Shown here: piece by piece, positions 1 through 12,315 of the stretch
How positions within the stretch are numbered: the first letter of the stretch is position 1
Layout of the letters: every line of letters begins with the position of its first letter
Origin: Mytilus trossulus
Taxonomy: Eukaryota > Mollusca > Bivalvia > Mytilida > Mytilidae
Direction of reading: 5' to 3'
Length of the DNA stretch: 64,000 nt
Assembly (NCBI RefSeq): GCF_036588685.1
Contig: NC_086386.1
Span: 4,992,117 to 5,056,116 of the forward strand
Made by a program: the position numbers and the translations under genes
The notes under the pieces: generated by a model
What the model was told of the DNA's origin: nothing
The model's database searches: none
The model's input: only the letters and a program-made list of their open reading frames with translations

Positions 1-1053
1 TTTCCGTTTCTCTTTTTCTGTCTTACTATAGTGTACTCGTTAATTAAATATAGTCATGGAAATTAAAGTATCTTACAAAAATTATTTATTTTTCACATAG
101 TTTAAATCGATGTATCTTATAGTTTCGGTCAACAACAAATATTCACTAGCTGTATATTGATATATGAAATAGCTTGTAATAAAAACAATGTTGTGTTAAA
201 TAATAAAATGAATGAACATAATGTTAACATTTGTTGAATTTAATAAACAGTTAAGTCTTGTACAACATTGCAAATAAAGGAACAGCTCAAAAAACTTTTA
301 TAACTGTGTCAAATTGTAATATCGGTCACTGACGCGAAACGGGCGTTAATTGCGGACAAGCAGCACATTACGGTAATTGTGAATTGTGGTTCCGATTCTG
401 TAAAGGGATAATTGTGCTGTCATTCACCGTGACGTACAAAAAGTCTTGCTATAAATAAAAATATATTCGGTATATATGAACTAATTTTAGTCTGCGATAA
501 CGATGGGTTGGTTGATTTAAGTTTTACGACCTTGACTTGCTCTAAGTCGACATTCTCTTACGTCTAATGCATTTTATTTACGTTTAGTGCATATTATAAA
601 AGTCTACCTACCAAATTGAAATCAACATAAACATTATTAAAATAAACAAGAATGGAAAAGAAACAATTATGCACTGTTGCTCTGATATAATTTTTATTAA
701 CTATATTTTAGCGGTAATGTCCAAATTAAAAACTAATTGTCGTACAAAAAAACAATTTATCGAGGTGCTTTCGTTGAAGTTCGCGTTACATATCAAAATG
801 AATGTCATTGGTCAGAACGTTTGCAAACTTTCAATCTAGGTGTTCTCATCGAGGTCCGCGTTCATTTTTCAATTCAATACACAATATTTCATCTAGGTGC
901 TTTCGTTGAAGTTCGCGTTACATAGTAAAACGAATTTCATTGGTCGGAACATTTGCAAACTTTCAATCCAGGTGTTCTCATCGAGGTCCGCGTTCGTGTT
1001 TCAATTCAATACACAATAAGAAGTCCAATATGGTAAAAAAAAAGAATTTTAAA
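1..1053 (+). repeat. Left arm of a ~1.05-kb inverted repeat
   Basis: Read on the opposite strand, this stretch matches 15900-16951 nearly base for base, with scattered substitutions and short indels. I estimate about 90% identity by eye. Position 1 aligns with 16951, so the arm may continue upstream of the window. The inner end fades at about 1053, shortly after an A-rich run. The arm contains no convincing gene. Its inner third (about 764-1017) is an internal tandem repeat of two related ~65-bp half units. Confidence 0.9.
764..1017 (+). repeat. Tandem two-part motif inside the left arm
   Basis: Two half units alternate: one carries GGTGCTTTCGTTGAAGTTCG and the other GGTGTTCTCATCGAGGTCCG. 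They begin at about 764, 840, 895 and 970. The same pair occurs inverted in the right arm (about 15940-16195), and a diverged copy lies near 9202-9315. Short reading frames here come from the repeat and do not look like genes. Confidence 0.75.
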
Positions 1054-3371
1054 CTGAAATTGAACAAAAAAGAAATAATAAAAAATATAGTCTATAATAT
1101 GTAAATATTTATTTAAGAAAGCTAACAATAAGATGAAAGAAAAATATGTGATGCTTAAGAACATTGATCTGGGCCGTAACAGCCTTATGTTGGAAATTTT
1201 AAAACAAAGTTGAAACAAAGGCTTGTCTTCATATCAAATTGTTTTCACGGCCAATTTCTTGCAAGAAGCAAACACCCATTACTTCAGTGTCGCCCCTGCA
1301 TGTTTTTGCGTGATCCATGCATGTTTCTGATTTACTTGTCTTTTGTTCATTTACTGTCCTACTGTATGGCTATAGTCTAAGTGTTAATTGTCATTTGAAA
1401 TACTTTAAACTTGCTTATACTGGTTGGTTCCACGTGAATCTTATGATAATAGTTCATGCATAAATCACCGGAATTTGGTACACGTAAAATGCACGTAATT
1501 TTTAAAAATTACATTGTTAAAATAATATCTTTTTTCTAAAATTTAATTGAAATCATTAAAAATACCTTCATATTTTTGCAAAGTTCAAGTGAAAATAACA
1601 TGAAAAATTTCACGGGTGATTCATTTGAATTACTGAGTTTTTTACTCCATCATTTAAGGCAATGATGGTGTCGTTGCTTCATCAATGCAGAAATAGAGTA
1701 CTTTAAAAATATGATTCAGTAACAAGTTTTATAATTGCTCGGTTTTTGATGGTTGTTTTACGGCGGTACGTCTAAACACTGCTAAGGACTCCTTAGTGCA
1801 CTAAGGACTAGAAAGAGTACTGTTATACGTGTTATTTTTACATATTATGTTAAAGATTGATATTTAATGCATAAATTTCAAATTTTATAGAAAAATAATC
1901 ATAAATAAAAAAGATATTCAACATTTTCTAGGCACGTGCCCATTTTTCTATGATATACCGAAAATCAATGAACCGATTGACACGTGCCAAATAATATAAC
2001 AACTGATTAAACAATCATATATTCTTTAATCTAAGCAATTAACAATTGTATCGAAAAGATTAATACTTGATTATTTTAATAAAATGTGTTGTTCTTATTT
2101 AAAAGTTAAAATGATTAAAAGGACAAATAATTTTGCTTTTGTTTCATTTATTTCCCGACATAGTTATTTGCCATAGGTTTTAATGTTGATGTGCGCCTAA
2201 CTAATAAGTAAGAGTGTGGTCAGCTCAACATCGTAAAATGTTTATGTGAGAGACATGAAGACAAAATGAATATATATATTTATAACTTTTTTGTTTTTAT
2301 TTTAATTCCGACAAAGATGCGTTACAAATGGCTTCACTAAAACATGAGTAAATTCCGAAAAAAAAAACACCCTATAAATCATGATTTTTATTTGTCCACT
2401 TTCTATTATGAATGTTCCACAGTGTTTAGTACATTATTTACGAATAATTTCCTGCATTTGTCAATTTAAAGCTAAAGATATAATTTTGACAGGCTGAAAA
2501 AGAGAGTGCTTTGTAAAAATTACTCACTGTTGAAGGCCGTATGGGTAACTTAAAGTTATTAATTTCTGTGAATAGTTGTCTCATCACCAACCCGGTTTTT
2601 GGACAATGAATAGAAGTTAAAAGCTACTGCATACTTTAAATTTGGAAGTACCCATGCAGCAGCAGCAGTAAGAAAAACATGCTACAATGCCGGACCCAAG
2701 TCCGAATAAAGGGGTAGGGATGTAATTTTTCTTTTAACTGGCACAATCGTATGTTGGTTTTTTTGGCGCAAATCATACCATCTAATTTTAAAACATATGG
2801 CGCAAACCTAACATTTGAGAAAAAAAGTTGTGGCGCAAAAGGACGCATTTTTGGCGCAAACGGATATCTCCCACCAATCCTACCACATCATTTTTTATAT
2901 TGGTTGCAAATTTTTTTTATTGTATTGAAGTCGTATTTGTCCAGAAATATATTGCTCAAACGTGTTCTTCATATGATAATAAATTTTGAAAATGAACCAT
3001 TATAGCATACGCACAAAAAATCATTTCTGTTCAAATCCGTCTGTTTACTTGTAGCTGGCATTAAATAAGTTTGGTTACATGTAGTATTTTTTTTTTATCA
3101 GATTATTTAATCACTTTGTGATTGCAGAACCTGCTGCATTGGCTTGTATTCGATAACGTCAGGAACGATAACTCGTGGCGTAATGTCAACTTACTGTCAA
3201 GACAGACGCTTATATAGAAAATAAAGGAATATGGAGTAAACGTATACGGAACCAGTAATCGCACACAAAGTCAATGCTTAACAAAAATACAAATAATTAA
3301 TGGTCAGCGTTTTTATTCCTGTTCATCTTTATATTCCCTAAAGGGTCTTCAACAATGAAAGATTCACTTGT
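1054..3371. other. Non-coding, AT-rich
   Basis: No gene seen. Near 2511-2590 there is a short fragment of the mussel repeat whose hallmark is GTTGAAGGCCGT. Between 2764 and 2860 the 9-mer TGGCGCAAA occurs four times at irregular spacing. Confidence 0.5.
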
Positions 3372-3600
3372 TTAGGGATGACATCAAAAGATCGATGTAG
3401 GATACAAAAACTTAAATCAAATAGTTGGGGGGGGTCAACTTTGCTGCAAGTTTTGTTAATCTAAAATCGATTTTACATATATCCCTATTGGTCAATCAAT
3501 TTTTACCAAATTAAGTTAAGAGGGGGGGTGTGGAGGTCAGTAAAAAACCTTTGTGAATTCAGTTTTGTATCCTTCATTGAACTTTCGATGTCGTCCCTTA
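3372..3600. mobile_element. MITE-like element with ~35-bp terminal inverted repeats
   Basis: The left end TTAGGGATGACATCAAAAG is answered at the right end by the reverse complement of TAAGGGACGACATCGAAAG, and the match continues to a shared GGATACAAAA. The element is 229 bp, has no ORF, and contains runs of G in its loop. This looks like a non-autonomous DNA transposon. I did not resolve a target duplication. Confidence 0.7.
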
Positions 3601-4134
3601 CCAGAACAACAAAAAAACACTAGCTAAGAATACTTAAGTTACTGACAGCTATAGTTCACACTCTTACGTTTGAAGTCTTCCTGTCCATCATCCCGCAATC
3701 GTTATTTTTGAAGATCATATAAGTGAATGAATGATTCGATTTTCTGCCTCAGGACCTGCGCATATATGAAATACTTAACACTGAACATTGAACCTGGTTG
3801 TAATTTGCAATTTTTATTTGTAATTTTTCCTCACTAGGTAGTTGAAATTATGTATAACATCAAATGTATTGTAAATTGCGAAAATGCATTACGAGCATAT
3901 TCTATAATTTTGAGTTTGAATTATAAAGAGTTTAATTTTTTTCAAATATTGAATACGCAACAAAATCTCTGTAATTTTACCCATGTATTATTTATGTTTA
4001 TGTTAAATGCGTTTGATTGGATATTAGTTAAAGGTAGGCGTGGTTTACGGTAACTTTCCTCCAATCAACTGGCCTATTCGACAAACATGTGTGCGCTGAT
4101 GCGTGCAAACTGGCTATTGTAACGGCACGGTTTA

Positions 4135-4267
4135 GTCACGTTTCTCCAACATTTGATAATTAGACTAAAACAACATTAGGGATTAGGGGGTCCTCATAAG
4201 GACTGGTATCGTGATAATTACCTGTTATTCACCTATACCAGGTCTTAACTAAAATATTGTAAAAAGG
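4135..4267 (+). repeat. Left arm of a ~130-bp inverted repeat pair
   Basis: This arm runs from GTCACGTTTCTCCAACATTT to a TAAAAAGG end and is the reverse complement of 6007-6133 with some mismatches. The pair brackets about 1.7 kb that contains two direct copies of a mussel interspersed repeat. Confidence 0.75.
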
Positions 4268-4751
4268 GATATTGTTAAAAAAAGTTATATTAAAACATTA
4301 ACAAACCATATATTTTTGGTCGAGTATAACCCGAAACTGTTACATAGTTATTTTCATCCGTATTTGATTTACAAAATTAAAAAGTTTATTGAACAAAAAA
4401 AAATCTTGTATAGACGATGGAAATCGTAATCAAACTGAAAATTTCATAAAAAAATATCAAGAAATAATCTCGAAATAATTTTTTTTAAAGATTTTTTTTT
4501 TATTAAAAGTAACATGAAAAATCGAAATGTTCACTGACTGTACCTCATTTTTGTAATTTATTCTAGTACTTGATATATTTTTGTATTTGTGTAACATGAA
4601 AAAGTTAAAATCTAAACCAATGCAAAACAGCCAAGTTTTATTTATGTAAAAAGTCACCGAAAGCTATTGTCTTCTAGTGCGAAGAACCATATATCTACTT
4701 AGTCGTTCTGTCTGTATATCACAAGAGCCGAAGCCAGTTTTCATGTCATGC

Positions 4752-5046
4752 TTATGTATGTGCCTGTCCCAAGTCAGGAGCCTGTAATTCAGTGGTTGTC
4801 GTTTGTTTATGTGTTACATATTTGTTTTTCGTTCATTTTTTTTTACAAAAATAAGGCCGTTAGTTTTCTCTTTTGAATTGTTTTACATTGTCTTATCGGG
4901 ACCTTTTATAGCTGACTATGCGGTATGGGCTTTGCTCATTGTTGAAGGCCGTACGGTGACCTAGTATAGTTGTTAATGTTTGTGTCATTTTGGTCTTTTG
5001 TCGATAGTTATCTCATTGGCAATCATACCACATCTTCTTTTTTTTA
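4752..5046 (+). mobile_element. Mussel interspersed repeat (SINE/MITE-like), copy 1
   Basis: Diagnostic pieces in order are CAGTGGTTGTCGTTTG, AGGCCGTTAGTTTTCTC, TAGCTGACTATGCGGTATG, GTTGAAGGCCGTACGGTGAC and TTGGCAATCATACCACATCT. I recognise this combination as a very common repeat in mussel sequences. It is non-coding, and I cannot assign a class. Confidence 0.75.
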
Positions 5047-5559
5047 TATTAGCAGATGAAAGAGTCAGTCGTATATCTGTCCTCTTTTCCACGCAAACGG
5101 AGCTGATACAAATTGGGTACATCACTTCTCGTCGTGATCTATATAGTGTTTAACTGTGGGAACTGGCTTGGTGAATATTGTGCACTACTAGTATTTTTGA
5201 TGTTCAATGCAAGTTGACTGAGAATTTTATATAAACTGTATCGGTGATAATAAGCTGCGTTTTGTACTTTTGTATAAGCTTCATGACTCAAGATAAATAA
5301 ATTCTTAATAGCTCTCAAAATACAAAATGTTAATTTTCATTCAAGATCGAAACATTGTAATCTATAATACATTACTATGAAAAATAGACAAAATTATAAA
5401 AAAAAAAAGCAAAAAAATTGCTTCCGGCCGTACGGTAACGGATACTGGATGCGTAGTGATTGATAATTTAGTCTTAAATTATTTGTTGCTTATTTCTGTT
5501 TTTGTACAGTTCTTTTATTGTTCGGTTGCACCAAATGTCTCAAGAAAAGAGGGAGTGTT

Positions 5560-5905
5560 GGAGCCTGTACTTCAGTGGTTGTCGTTTATACTAATTGTAA
5601 TATATTCGTTTTTCGTTCATTATATTTTACATAAATTAGGCCGTTAGTTTTCTCGTTTGATTTGTTAAACATTTGTCTTAAGCTTCTCGTGTCCTTTTAT
5701 AGCTGACTATGCGGTATGACTTTGCTCAGTGTTGAAGGCCGTACGGTGACCTATATTTGTTTTAATATCTGTGTCATTTGTGACTATAGTTTTCTCATTG
5801 GCAATCATACCACATCTTCATTTTTTATGTATAATTGTTAACTTCAATGTCATTTGGTCTCTTGTAGAGAGTTGTCTTATTGTCTATCATACCATGCACA
5901 TCTGT
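5560..5905 (+). mobile_element. Mussel interspersed repeat, copy 2 plus a partial third tail
   Basis: Same order of blocks as the copy at 4752-5046, ending at the CATACCACATCTTC block near 5822. Directly after it (about 5826-5905) the last ~75 bp of the repeat appear again in diverged form, giving a tail-to-tail stack in the same orientation. Confidence 0.7.
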
Positions 5906-6006
5906 TTTGATATAAAAGAAAAAAATACATCATTGCCTTAGATTATATCGACTTTTACAATTTTGGGAGACTATTAAAAACATATATAACTTAAAAAAAA
6001 TATTTA

Positions 6007-6133
6007 CCTTTTTAACAATATTTTGATTAAGAACAGGTGAATTACAGGTAGATATCAAGATCCAGTCCTAAAGAGGACCCCATAATCCCTAATGTTATTT
6101 TAGTCTAATTACCAAATGTTGGAGAAACGTGAC
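6007..6133 (-). repeat. Right arm of the ~130-bp inverted repeat pair
   Basis: Reverse complement partner of 4135-4267. Matching blocks include CCTAATGTTNTTTTAGTCTA and AATGTTGGAGAAACGTGAC. The arms could mark the ends of one element into which the two mussel repeats were inserted. Confidence 0.7.
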
Positions 6134-6752
6134 CACACCAACGGCACATGTCTTACATCAGAATCTATCGTGCGTGACCAATGTTTATTGTAAAATTTCT
6201 TGTCATCTGAGCAAATTATCAGAGATACAAGTTCTAAAGGTTACAACTTGAATTTGCTTTTTGAAAGATTATTTTCGGCAGTGCCCCTGATATACGATGT
6301 AAAGTGTTTAAGAAAAACAAGACTTTAAATGAAGGATGCATATTACCAGAGAATATAATCTGGGACTATGCCAGATATAATGTATGTATTTTATGGCTCG
6401 GATATTAACAATAAAATGTTCTGAAAAAATTAAGTGTCCGATAATTTGAATTATCTGATAAAGTTATCTCGATCACTGTCGACAAAATATTATTGCATGG
6501 ATGGTAAACTGCTGATTTTTATTTCTAGACATGGTTTGTGACTGTTATAATAGACAACTATATGCATTCTGGTTTACGTTTACAAAGAACACACTATACA
6601 TTTTTCTGAAATATCAATCCTTTTTGGACAGACTTGCTTTTTCCTTGTATTTGTAAAAAATATAAGACGTTTCATTTTATTTGAATACTTCAAAAATTGC
6701 TTCAAAATACTATAGGCCTGTATTGTTGTTATTTTTTTAGGGTCAATGACTT

Positions 6753-6772
6753 CCCCCCCCCCCCCCCCCCCC
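6753..6772. repeat. C20 homopolymer followed by A run
   Basis: Twenty consecutive C residues are followed by about eleven A. The length is probably unreliable in the assembly. The apparent poly-Gly reading frame on the minus strand is an artefact of this run. Confidence 0.9.
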
Positions 6773-6789
6773 AAAAAAAAAAGTAGTAA

Positions 6790-7828
6790 AATAATTGTAT
6801 ATTTGATTTGAATAATTATAGTAAATAGAAATAAAGGTCAGCCAAACCCAAATTCAGCAATAAGGAGTGTCATTCACCGGGTTTAATTTCTTTTACCGGT
6901 TTTGAACTTCTTGTTTTGTTCAATAAATAATAGTAATCTTCTTATCTTGTTCAATAAAAAATAGTAAAATTTACTTTCCATACACATGTTCCTAAATAAC
7001 ACTAGGAAATAAAATTTGTCACAATTTCGCTTTTGTCGTCTGCTCAAGTTAGTTTAATTTGGTATTGTAATATGCACATGAGATACTTGTCACTGAACGT
7101 TGAACAAACAGTAGCTATCCACCAATCCATCAGTGATTGCGATACTTCTGTTACATACCCGTCATTTTGTCACATGTTTGGTACTATTATTTGAACAAAG
7201 TTCGTGTTGTAAGCCGAATTTGTCCTACATTTTAATTGTTCTTGTCAAGTAATACATTCCTTGAACTGGTTTAAATGTTTAACTAAATCCTATGATATCA
7301 ATTTTGTAGAAATAATTGTATATTTGATTTGAATAATTATAGTAAATAGAAATAAAGGTCAGCCAAACCCAAATTCAGCAATAAGGAGTGTCATTCACCG
7401 GGTTTAATTTCTTTTACCGGTTTTGAACTTCTTGTTTTGTTCAAAAAATAATAGTAATCTTCTTATCTTGTTCAATAAAAAATAGTAAAATTTACTTTCC
7501 ATACACATGTTCCTAAATAACACTAGGAAATAAAATTTGTCACAATTTCGCTTTTGTCGTCTGCTCAAGTTAGTTTAATTTGGTATTGTAATATGCACAT
7601 GAGATACTTGTCACTGAACGTTGAACAAACAGTAGCTATCCACCAATCCATCAGTGATTGCGATACTTCTGTTACATACCCGTCATTTTGTCACATGTTT
7701 GGTACTATTATTTGAACAAAGCTCGTGTTGTTAGCCGAATTTGTCCTATATTTTAATTGTTCTTGTCAAGTAATACATTCCTTGAACTGGTTTAAATGTT
7801 TAACTAAATCCTATGATATCAATTTTGT
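6790..7828 (+). repeat. Tandem duplication, period 521 bp
   Basis: Positions 6790-7307 and 7311-7828 are almost identical, with only a handful of differences seen by eye (for example TTCGTGTTGTAAG against CTCGTGTTGTTAG). There is no ORF. The near identity points to a recent duplication or an assembly duplication. Confidence 0.9.
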
Positions 7829-9201
7829 GCATTGGTTTTTTGAAACACAATTTTGTTAATTTGAGCGTGTCAACACCTAGTCTAGTAGTGATTTCGATTT
7901 GTATGACCATACAACATATTTATATATTAGTATTACAGTAAGTTATTGTTTCATTTTACATGTTTACCATTGATAACATCAAATAAAATGTGTTGCAGGT
8001 TGAACTAAACCATAAAGGAAGGATCTAAAATTTAAACTATGTATGTTTAAACTATTATGAATGCGGAGTGGGGGTATTGCACGATAGCCTCAGTAGTAGT
8101 ATGATACTTTGATATCAAATGGACTACAGTTAAAAAGTTGCATTTACTACCAATCCATGCACAATAGTAAGATGTATGTTCCTGAGCGTATTATGGACAA
8201 AGAAAAGGGTTGTGGTGTACTTTAAAATTTTGAACTAAGTATGGTAGAATGGTTGCCATACGCCTTCATATTACAGAAACCACCAGCGTACACTACAGCA
8301 TAATTACGATTTCAGTTGTTATAGTTCACACACAAATCAATTGGGCTAGTTTAATCTCCTGCATGGTTTATTCCATTGGCAATCATATTCAAGAAAATTC
8401 ATATTCTGTATGAAGCTTGATTGAGCCGTAGATTCACACAGACACCGATCATAGTTATCTTTTCTTCATTTACATAAATGAATGTCGGGAATTCGGAATA
8501 TGGCAGTTATACATGTATCCTCAGTTTATATTTATTTTGAAGCATTATCGAACTAATACGACTTAAATTTCTCTTTAAAATTTACTTTGCACTAAATATC
8601 TAGTAAATGACTTTACATGGGAATAACTTGGGGTGTATTCATGTATACTAGTATGTAATGATAATAAAAAGAAACCAACAGCACTATTTGACGAAGACGA
8701 AATTAAGGATTGAATTTTAACGTCCATTGACATATATTACAATGATGTCGAAACAGAACTTGAAATTGACAATAGGTATTCCTTCGCTTTTCCAAAGAAT
8801 TCACGCTTAGTTGCGATTTCACGTGCTATTTTGAAGAGACATGTTTTGTCGAAATGCACATCTGGTGCAAGAAAATTGGTACCGTTAATTTTATTACAAC
8901 TTCGGGTTCGCATTATAGTTATATTTGTACAAAATAACTAACAATAAAAAAATTGTGATGATTTCTTTAACTGTTCATGAACGTTCTAGTTTTAATATAA
9001 ATCTGTGATTTTTCTATATTCGTACTTTCGACGAAGCAAAGCAAGTTCGATCTAGACCTGGACAATTTGATCCATTTAGCAATATTCAATCGTTGTACAA
9101 ATTTATTGTAGAACATGTAGAAAATCCGTCTTTTTCGGATAAAAAAAATCTACTTTGTTAACTCGGATCGAAAACTTACAATATAGTTTATCCTATTGAA
9201 A
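7829..9201. other. Non-coding
   Basis: I see no gene, RNA gene or clear repeat boundary in this AT-rich stretch. Confidence 0.4.
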
Positions 9202-9315
9202 CATGAACGCGGACTACATTGAGAACATCTTGGATTGAAAGATTGCAAATCTACTGACCAATGAAATGCTTTAGATTTAGAACGCAGACCTCAACGAGAA
9301 CACCTAGATGGATAA
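9202..9315 (-). repeat. Diverged copy of the arm motif
   Basis: Pieces reading ATGAACGCGGAC, GAGAACATCTTGGATTGAAAG, CCAATGAAATG and GAGAACACCTAGATG match, with mutations, the two-part motif of the 764-1017 and 15940-16195 arrays, in the orientation of the right arm. Confidence 0.55.
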
Positions 9316-9904
9316 CACACTGTAATCTTTAGACCGTCGAACAGATAGCGATAATTCCAGACTTCTTCTACTTCGTTTTCTTTTAGTTTAAATAAGGTCA
9401 CCATATAGAAGAATACAAAGTCATACTGCCAAGGAATTGTATATTAGGAATTGTATATTTACAATCCCTTGATGCTGCTGTACATGCCTGATTGACAAAG
9501 ATTTAATAAAATTGAATTATTCATAAAAATGTGTATCACAATTTAAGTGTTTCTATATTAAGATTGTGATTAAAAATTTGCATTTTATGTACTTGTTTTG
9601 TTTTGGATTTGTTTATTCAAAGCTCGCGAGAACAGCTGATCTCTTAAGGCCGTAACAGTGGTGGTAGATATTCACAGATTTTTTTTACATAAAAACACAC
9701 TATTACATATTCATGTGACAATAATAATGTGTCTGTTTTTTAAATCAATTTAGAATTGGTGTATATATGTCTCCGCTGATAATAATTCTATGTTAGATAA
9801 ACATAATTATTTGGAATTAAAAGTTGTATAGTTACAATAAGTACATTTTCAAAATCATTTATTTATCTAGGCTTTATGAAGATCTACATGATTTAACGAA
9901 TTAA

Positions 9905-10125
9905 TGTAAGAAGATGTGGTGTACTTGCCAATGAATTAGATCACCGTACAGCCTTCAACAACGAGCAAAAACCTAACCGCATAAACGTTTATATCATTTC
10001 CCAAAATTACAAATATGAATTCAAACAATTCAAACAAGAAAACTATCGGCCTGATTGATGTACAACACTTATAGAAAAATATATACAAAAACGACAACCA
10101 CTGGTCACTGGGGATTCAAACCATA
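9905..10125 (-). mobile_element. Diverged mussel interspersed repeat, copy 3
   Basis: On the minus strand it carries the blocks of the 4752-5046 repeat in degraded form: AAGATGTGGTG, CACCGTACAGCCTTCAACAA, AAAACTATCGGCC and ACGACAACCACTG. Older than copies 1 and 2, judging by divergence. Confidence 0.65.
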
Positions 10126-10394
10126 TGTCCCAATCGAAAAATAATTTCGTCAAACAAACGGGAGTTCTTATCTACAGAACAAAACCTGGATCCGCCATTG
10201 TACAGTCTCCTGGCTAGTATACCTGTAGGATAGTCAAAGATAATGGCGTTAAACAAATATTTTCTTTATTTATGTTTTTATTCCATTCAGATCTTCAATT
10301 TATCGATTGATTAATAAAAAAACGAAGCAAATATTTTAGTTAATCTACCAGTAATTAAATGTCAGTACGATCTTCTGATAAGATTGTAAGACTA

Positions 10395-10895
10395 TATATT
10401 GCTATTTGGCTGTGAAATTTGGAGATTTAGTTTTATTGATGCATTAGAAAGTTAAACTTGAAAAAAAATCAACCCTAGCTTTATGGTTTATGGAGAGCTT
10501 GGCGCTTATCCTATGTCAGTATATGTGGAACACCGTATGGTATATTTTTTGGTCTAACATTGTAAACAGTTCTGATAGTAAACTATATAGATATATTTAT
10601 AAACTCAACGTAGATGGTGGATTTACCTAGCTATAGAAAGTGGAAGAGTTTATGGTATAGCAAGAAATAATAGAATATGTACTTTTTGTAAAAATGATAT
10701 AGAGGATGAGTTTCATTTCATCCTCAAATGTCCACGTTTTCAAGGTTTTAGAACAATTTATATGATTGGTTGATATATTTCACTATATTCTAAACTGCAC
10801 AACTCTAACAGAAAGTAGAAGACCTTTTCTTAAACCTAACTATGTAAGCAGAGTAAATGTTTCGAAATTGGGCACTTTATTTATTTAAAAAAATA
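10395..10895 (+). pseudogene. Decayed LINE reverse transcriptase C-terminus
   Basis: Frames broken by stops encode short pieces typical of the tail of animal non-LTR retrotransposon proteins: a C-E-I-W block, a YGELGAYP block, then a zinc-binding tail of the form RICTFC followed by EFHFILKCP. Only the C-terminal part is present, as expected for a 5'-truncated LINE copy, and it ends in an AT-rich tail with AATAAA near 10940. A homologous tail occurs at 59500-60160. Confidence 0.6.
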
Positions 10896-12009
10896 TTGTG
10901 TTTTGAAAATTTTGTGTAAATTAATTTGAATCATATATAAATAAAAGTATGTTCTCAAGTCTGATCACCAATCGCTCATTCTTGTTGCTCGTTTCAAGTT
11001 GTGCAAATTGTCATACGCAAAATCTGTATGTTAATATTATATGTAAAAATATCTTTCTTTTTACCGTTAACTTGGTTTTATAAGAAATAAAGAATCTAAA
11101 TTAATAATACAATTAATTTTATTTAGTTTTTTGGATTAAATTACCTTAAATTAAAGGATGTGAAAAGGTATATAATTGTAACTTTTTCAAAGTTCAAGTT
11201 GATCAATTATTGATTTAAGTGAATAAATCAAATTTATTTTCTTGAGGAATAAATCAAATCAGGAACATATGACGCCCGTCAAGCAAAAACCACCCTTATC
11301 GCATTTGACGTCGTTATCGGTAGTCAACGCTAGAATGGAACGTAGAACAAACCGATAAATTGCACGTTGAAATTGAGATATTTTTTCTAAACATGGCGTT
11401 ATCCATGTGAACTGAACAGTCTATTCTTATATTAATACATTTAAATACTTCTGTAAAATAATGCCGTATTTACGATTTAAGATAAATTTCTATTAAAACT
11501 TTTCAAATGCTTGTTTTGACACGCTGTATATTCTTACTGTCTTGAGAGGAATGATTTATAAACAATATAATAAAATCCCACGCATCAGCAAGTCTCATTA
11601 TGACATAGTACCACGATATGTGATGATTCACGTATTAACCTTCTACAATATATAAATAATACCAATGTTGTGTCAAAACAAACACTTAAATATTTTCTAA
11701 AAAACACTAAAAGTGTTTTTCCGCAGCTAGATTTCTTTTATATTTTTAATACGGCAAGTTATTGTATGAAGAACCTAAGAAAATAATCTAATATTTGGCA
11801 CAACATCATTATGCATGCCAACTGCGGACAATCTTATATGGTTAATCACACGAGAGAGTTTGCTTACAAGAAATTAAGTACGACAGAGAAGAAAGTCTGT
11901 CTGAAATTTTTCGTCTTTTATTTTGCCACGCTTTAATCCGCAATATTGACTACTGTACATAAAACAATAAACCGTTTGTTCAAATGAAGTATTTTATCAT
12001 TAAAATATA
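10896..12009. other. Non-coding
   Basis: AT-rich sequence without a supportable gene. I see no repeat boundaries that I can define. Confidence 0.4.
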
Positions 12010-12315
12010 TCAAACAAGAATGTGTCTCAAGTACACGGATGCCCCACTCGCACTATAGTTTTCCATGTTTAGTGGACCGTGAAAATGGGCTAAAAACTCT
12101 AATTTGGCATTGAAATTAGAAAGATTATATGACAGGGAACATGACGGTGTACTAAGTTTCAAGTTGATCGGACTTCAACTTCATCAAAAACTACCTTGGC
12201 CAAAAACTTTAACCTGAAGTGGGACGAACTAACGGTACGACGGATGAACGAACGACGGACTTACAGACCAGAAAACATAATGACCCTCTACTATCGTAGG
12301 CGGGGCATAAAAATT
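12010..12315 (+). mobile_element. Bivalve repeat with GGATGCCCC/GGGGCAT ends
   Basis: Begins near ACACGGATGCCCC and ends GGCGGGGCATAAAAA, giving short inverted ends. It contains CTCTAATTTGGCATTGAAAT, AAGTTTCAAGTTGATCGGAC and an ACGGACGGAC-like stretch. I recognise this as a repeat very common in mussels. The short frame inside is not a gene. Confidence 0.7.

Noticed and set aside
737..925. Short ORF in the left inverted-repeat arm
   Set aside because: It merely reads through the two-part tandem motif; no conserved protein and no ATG at its start.
6580..6774. Poly-glycine start ORF at the C20 run, and a similar one at 30317-30559
   Set aside because: Homopolymer artefacts without further support.
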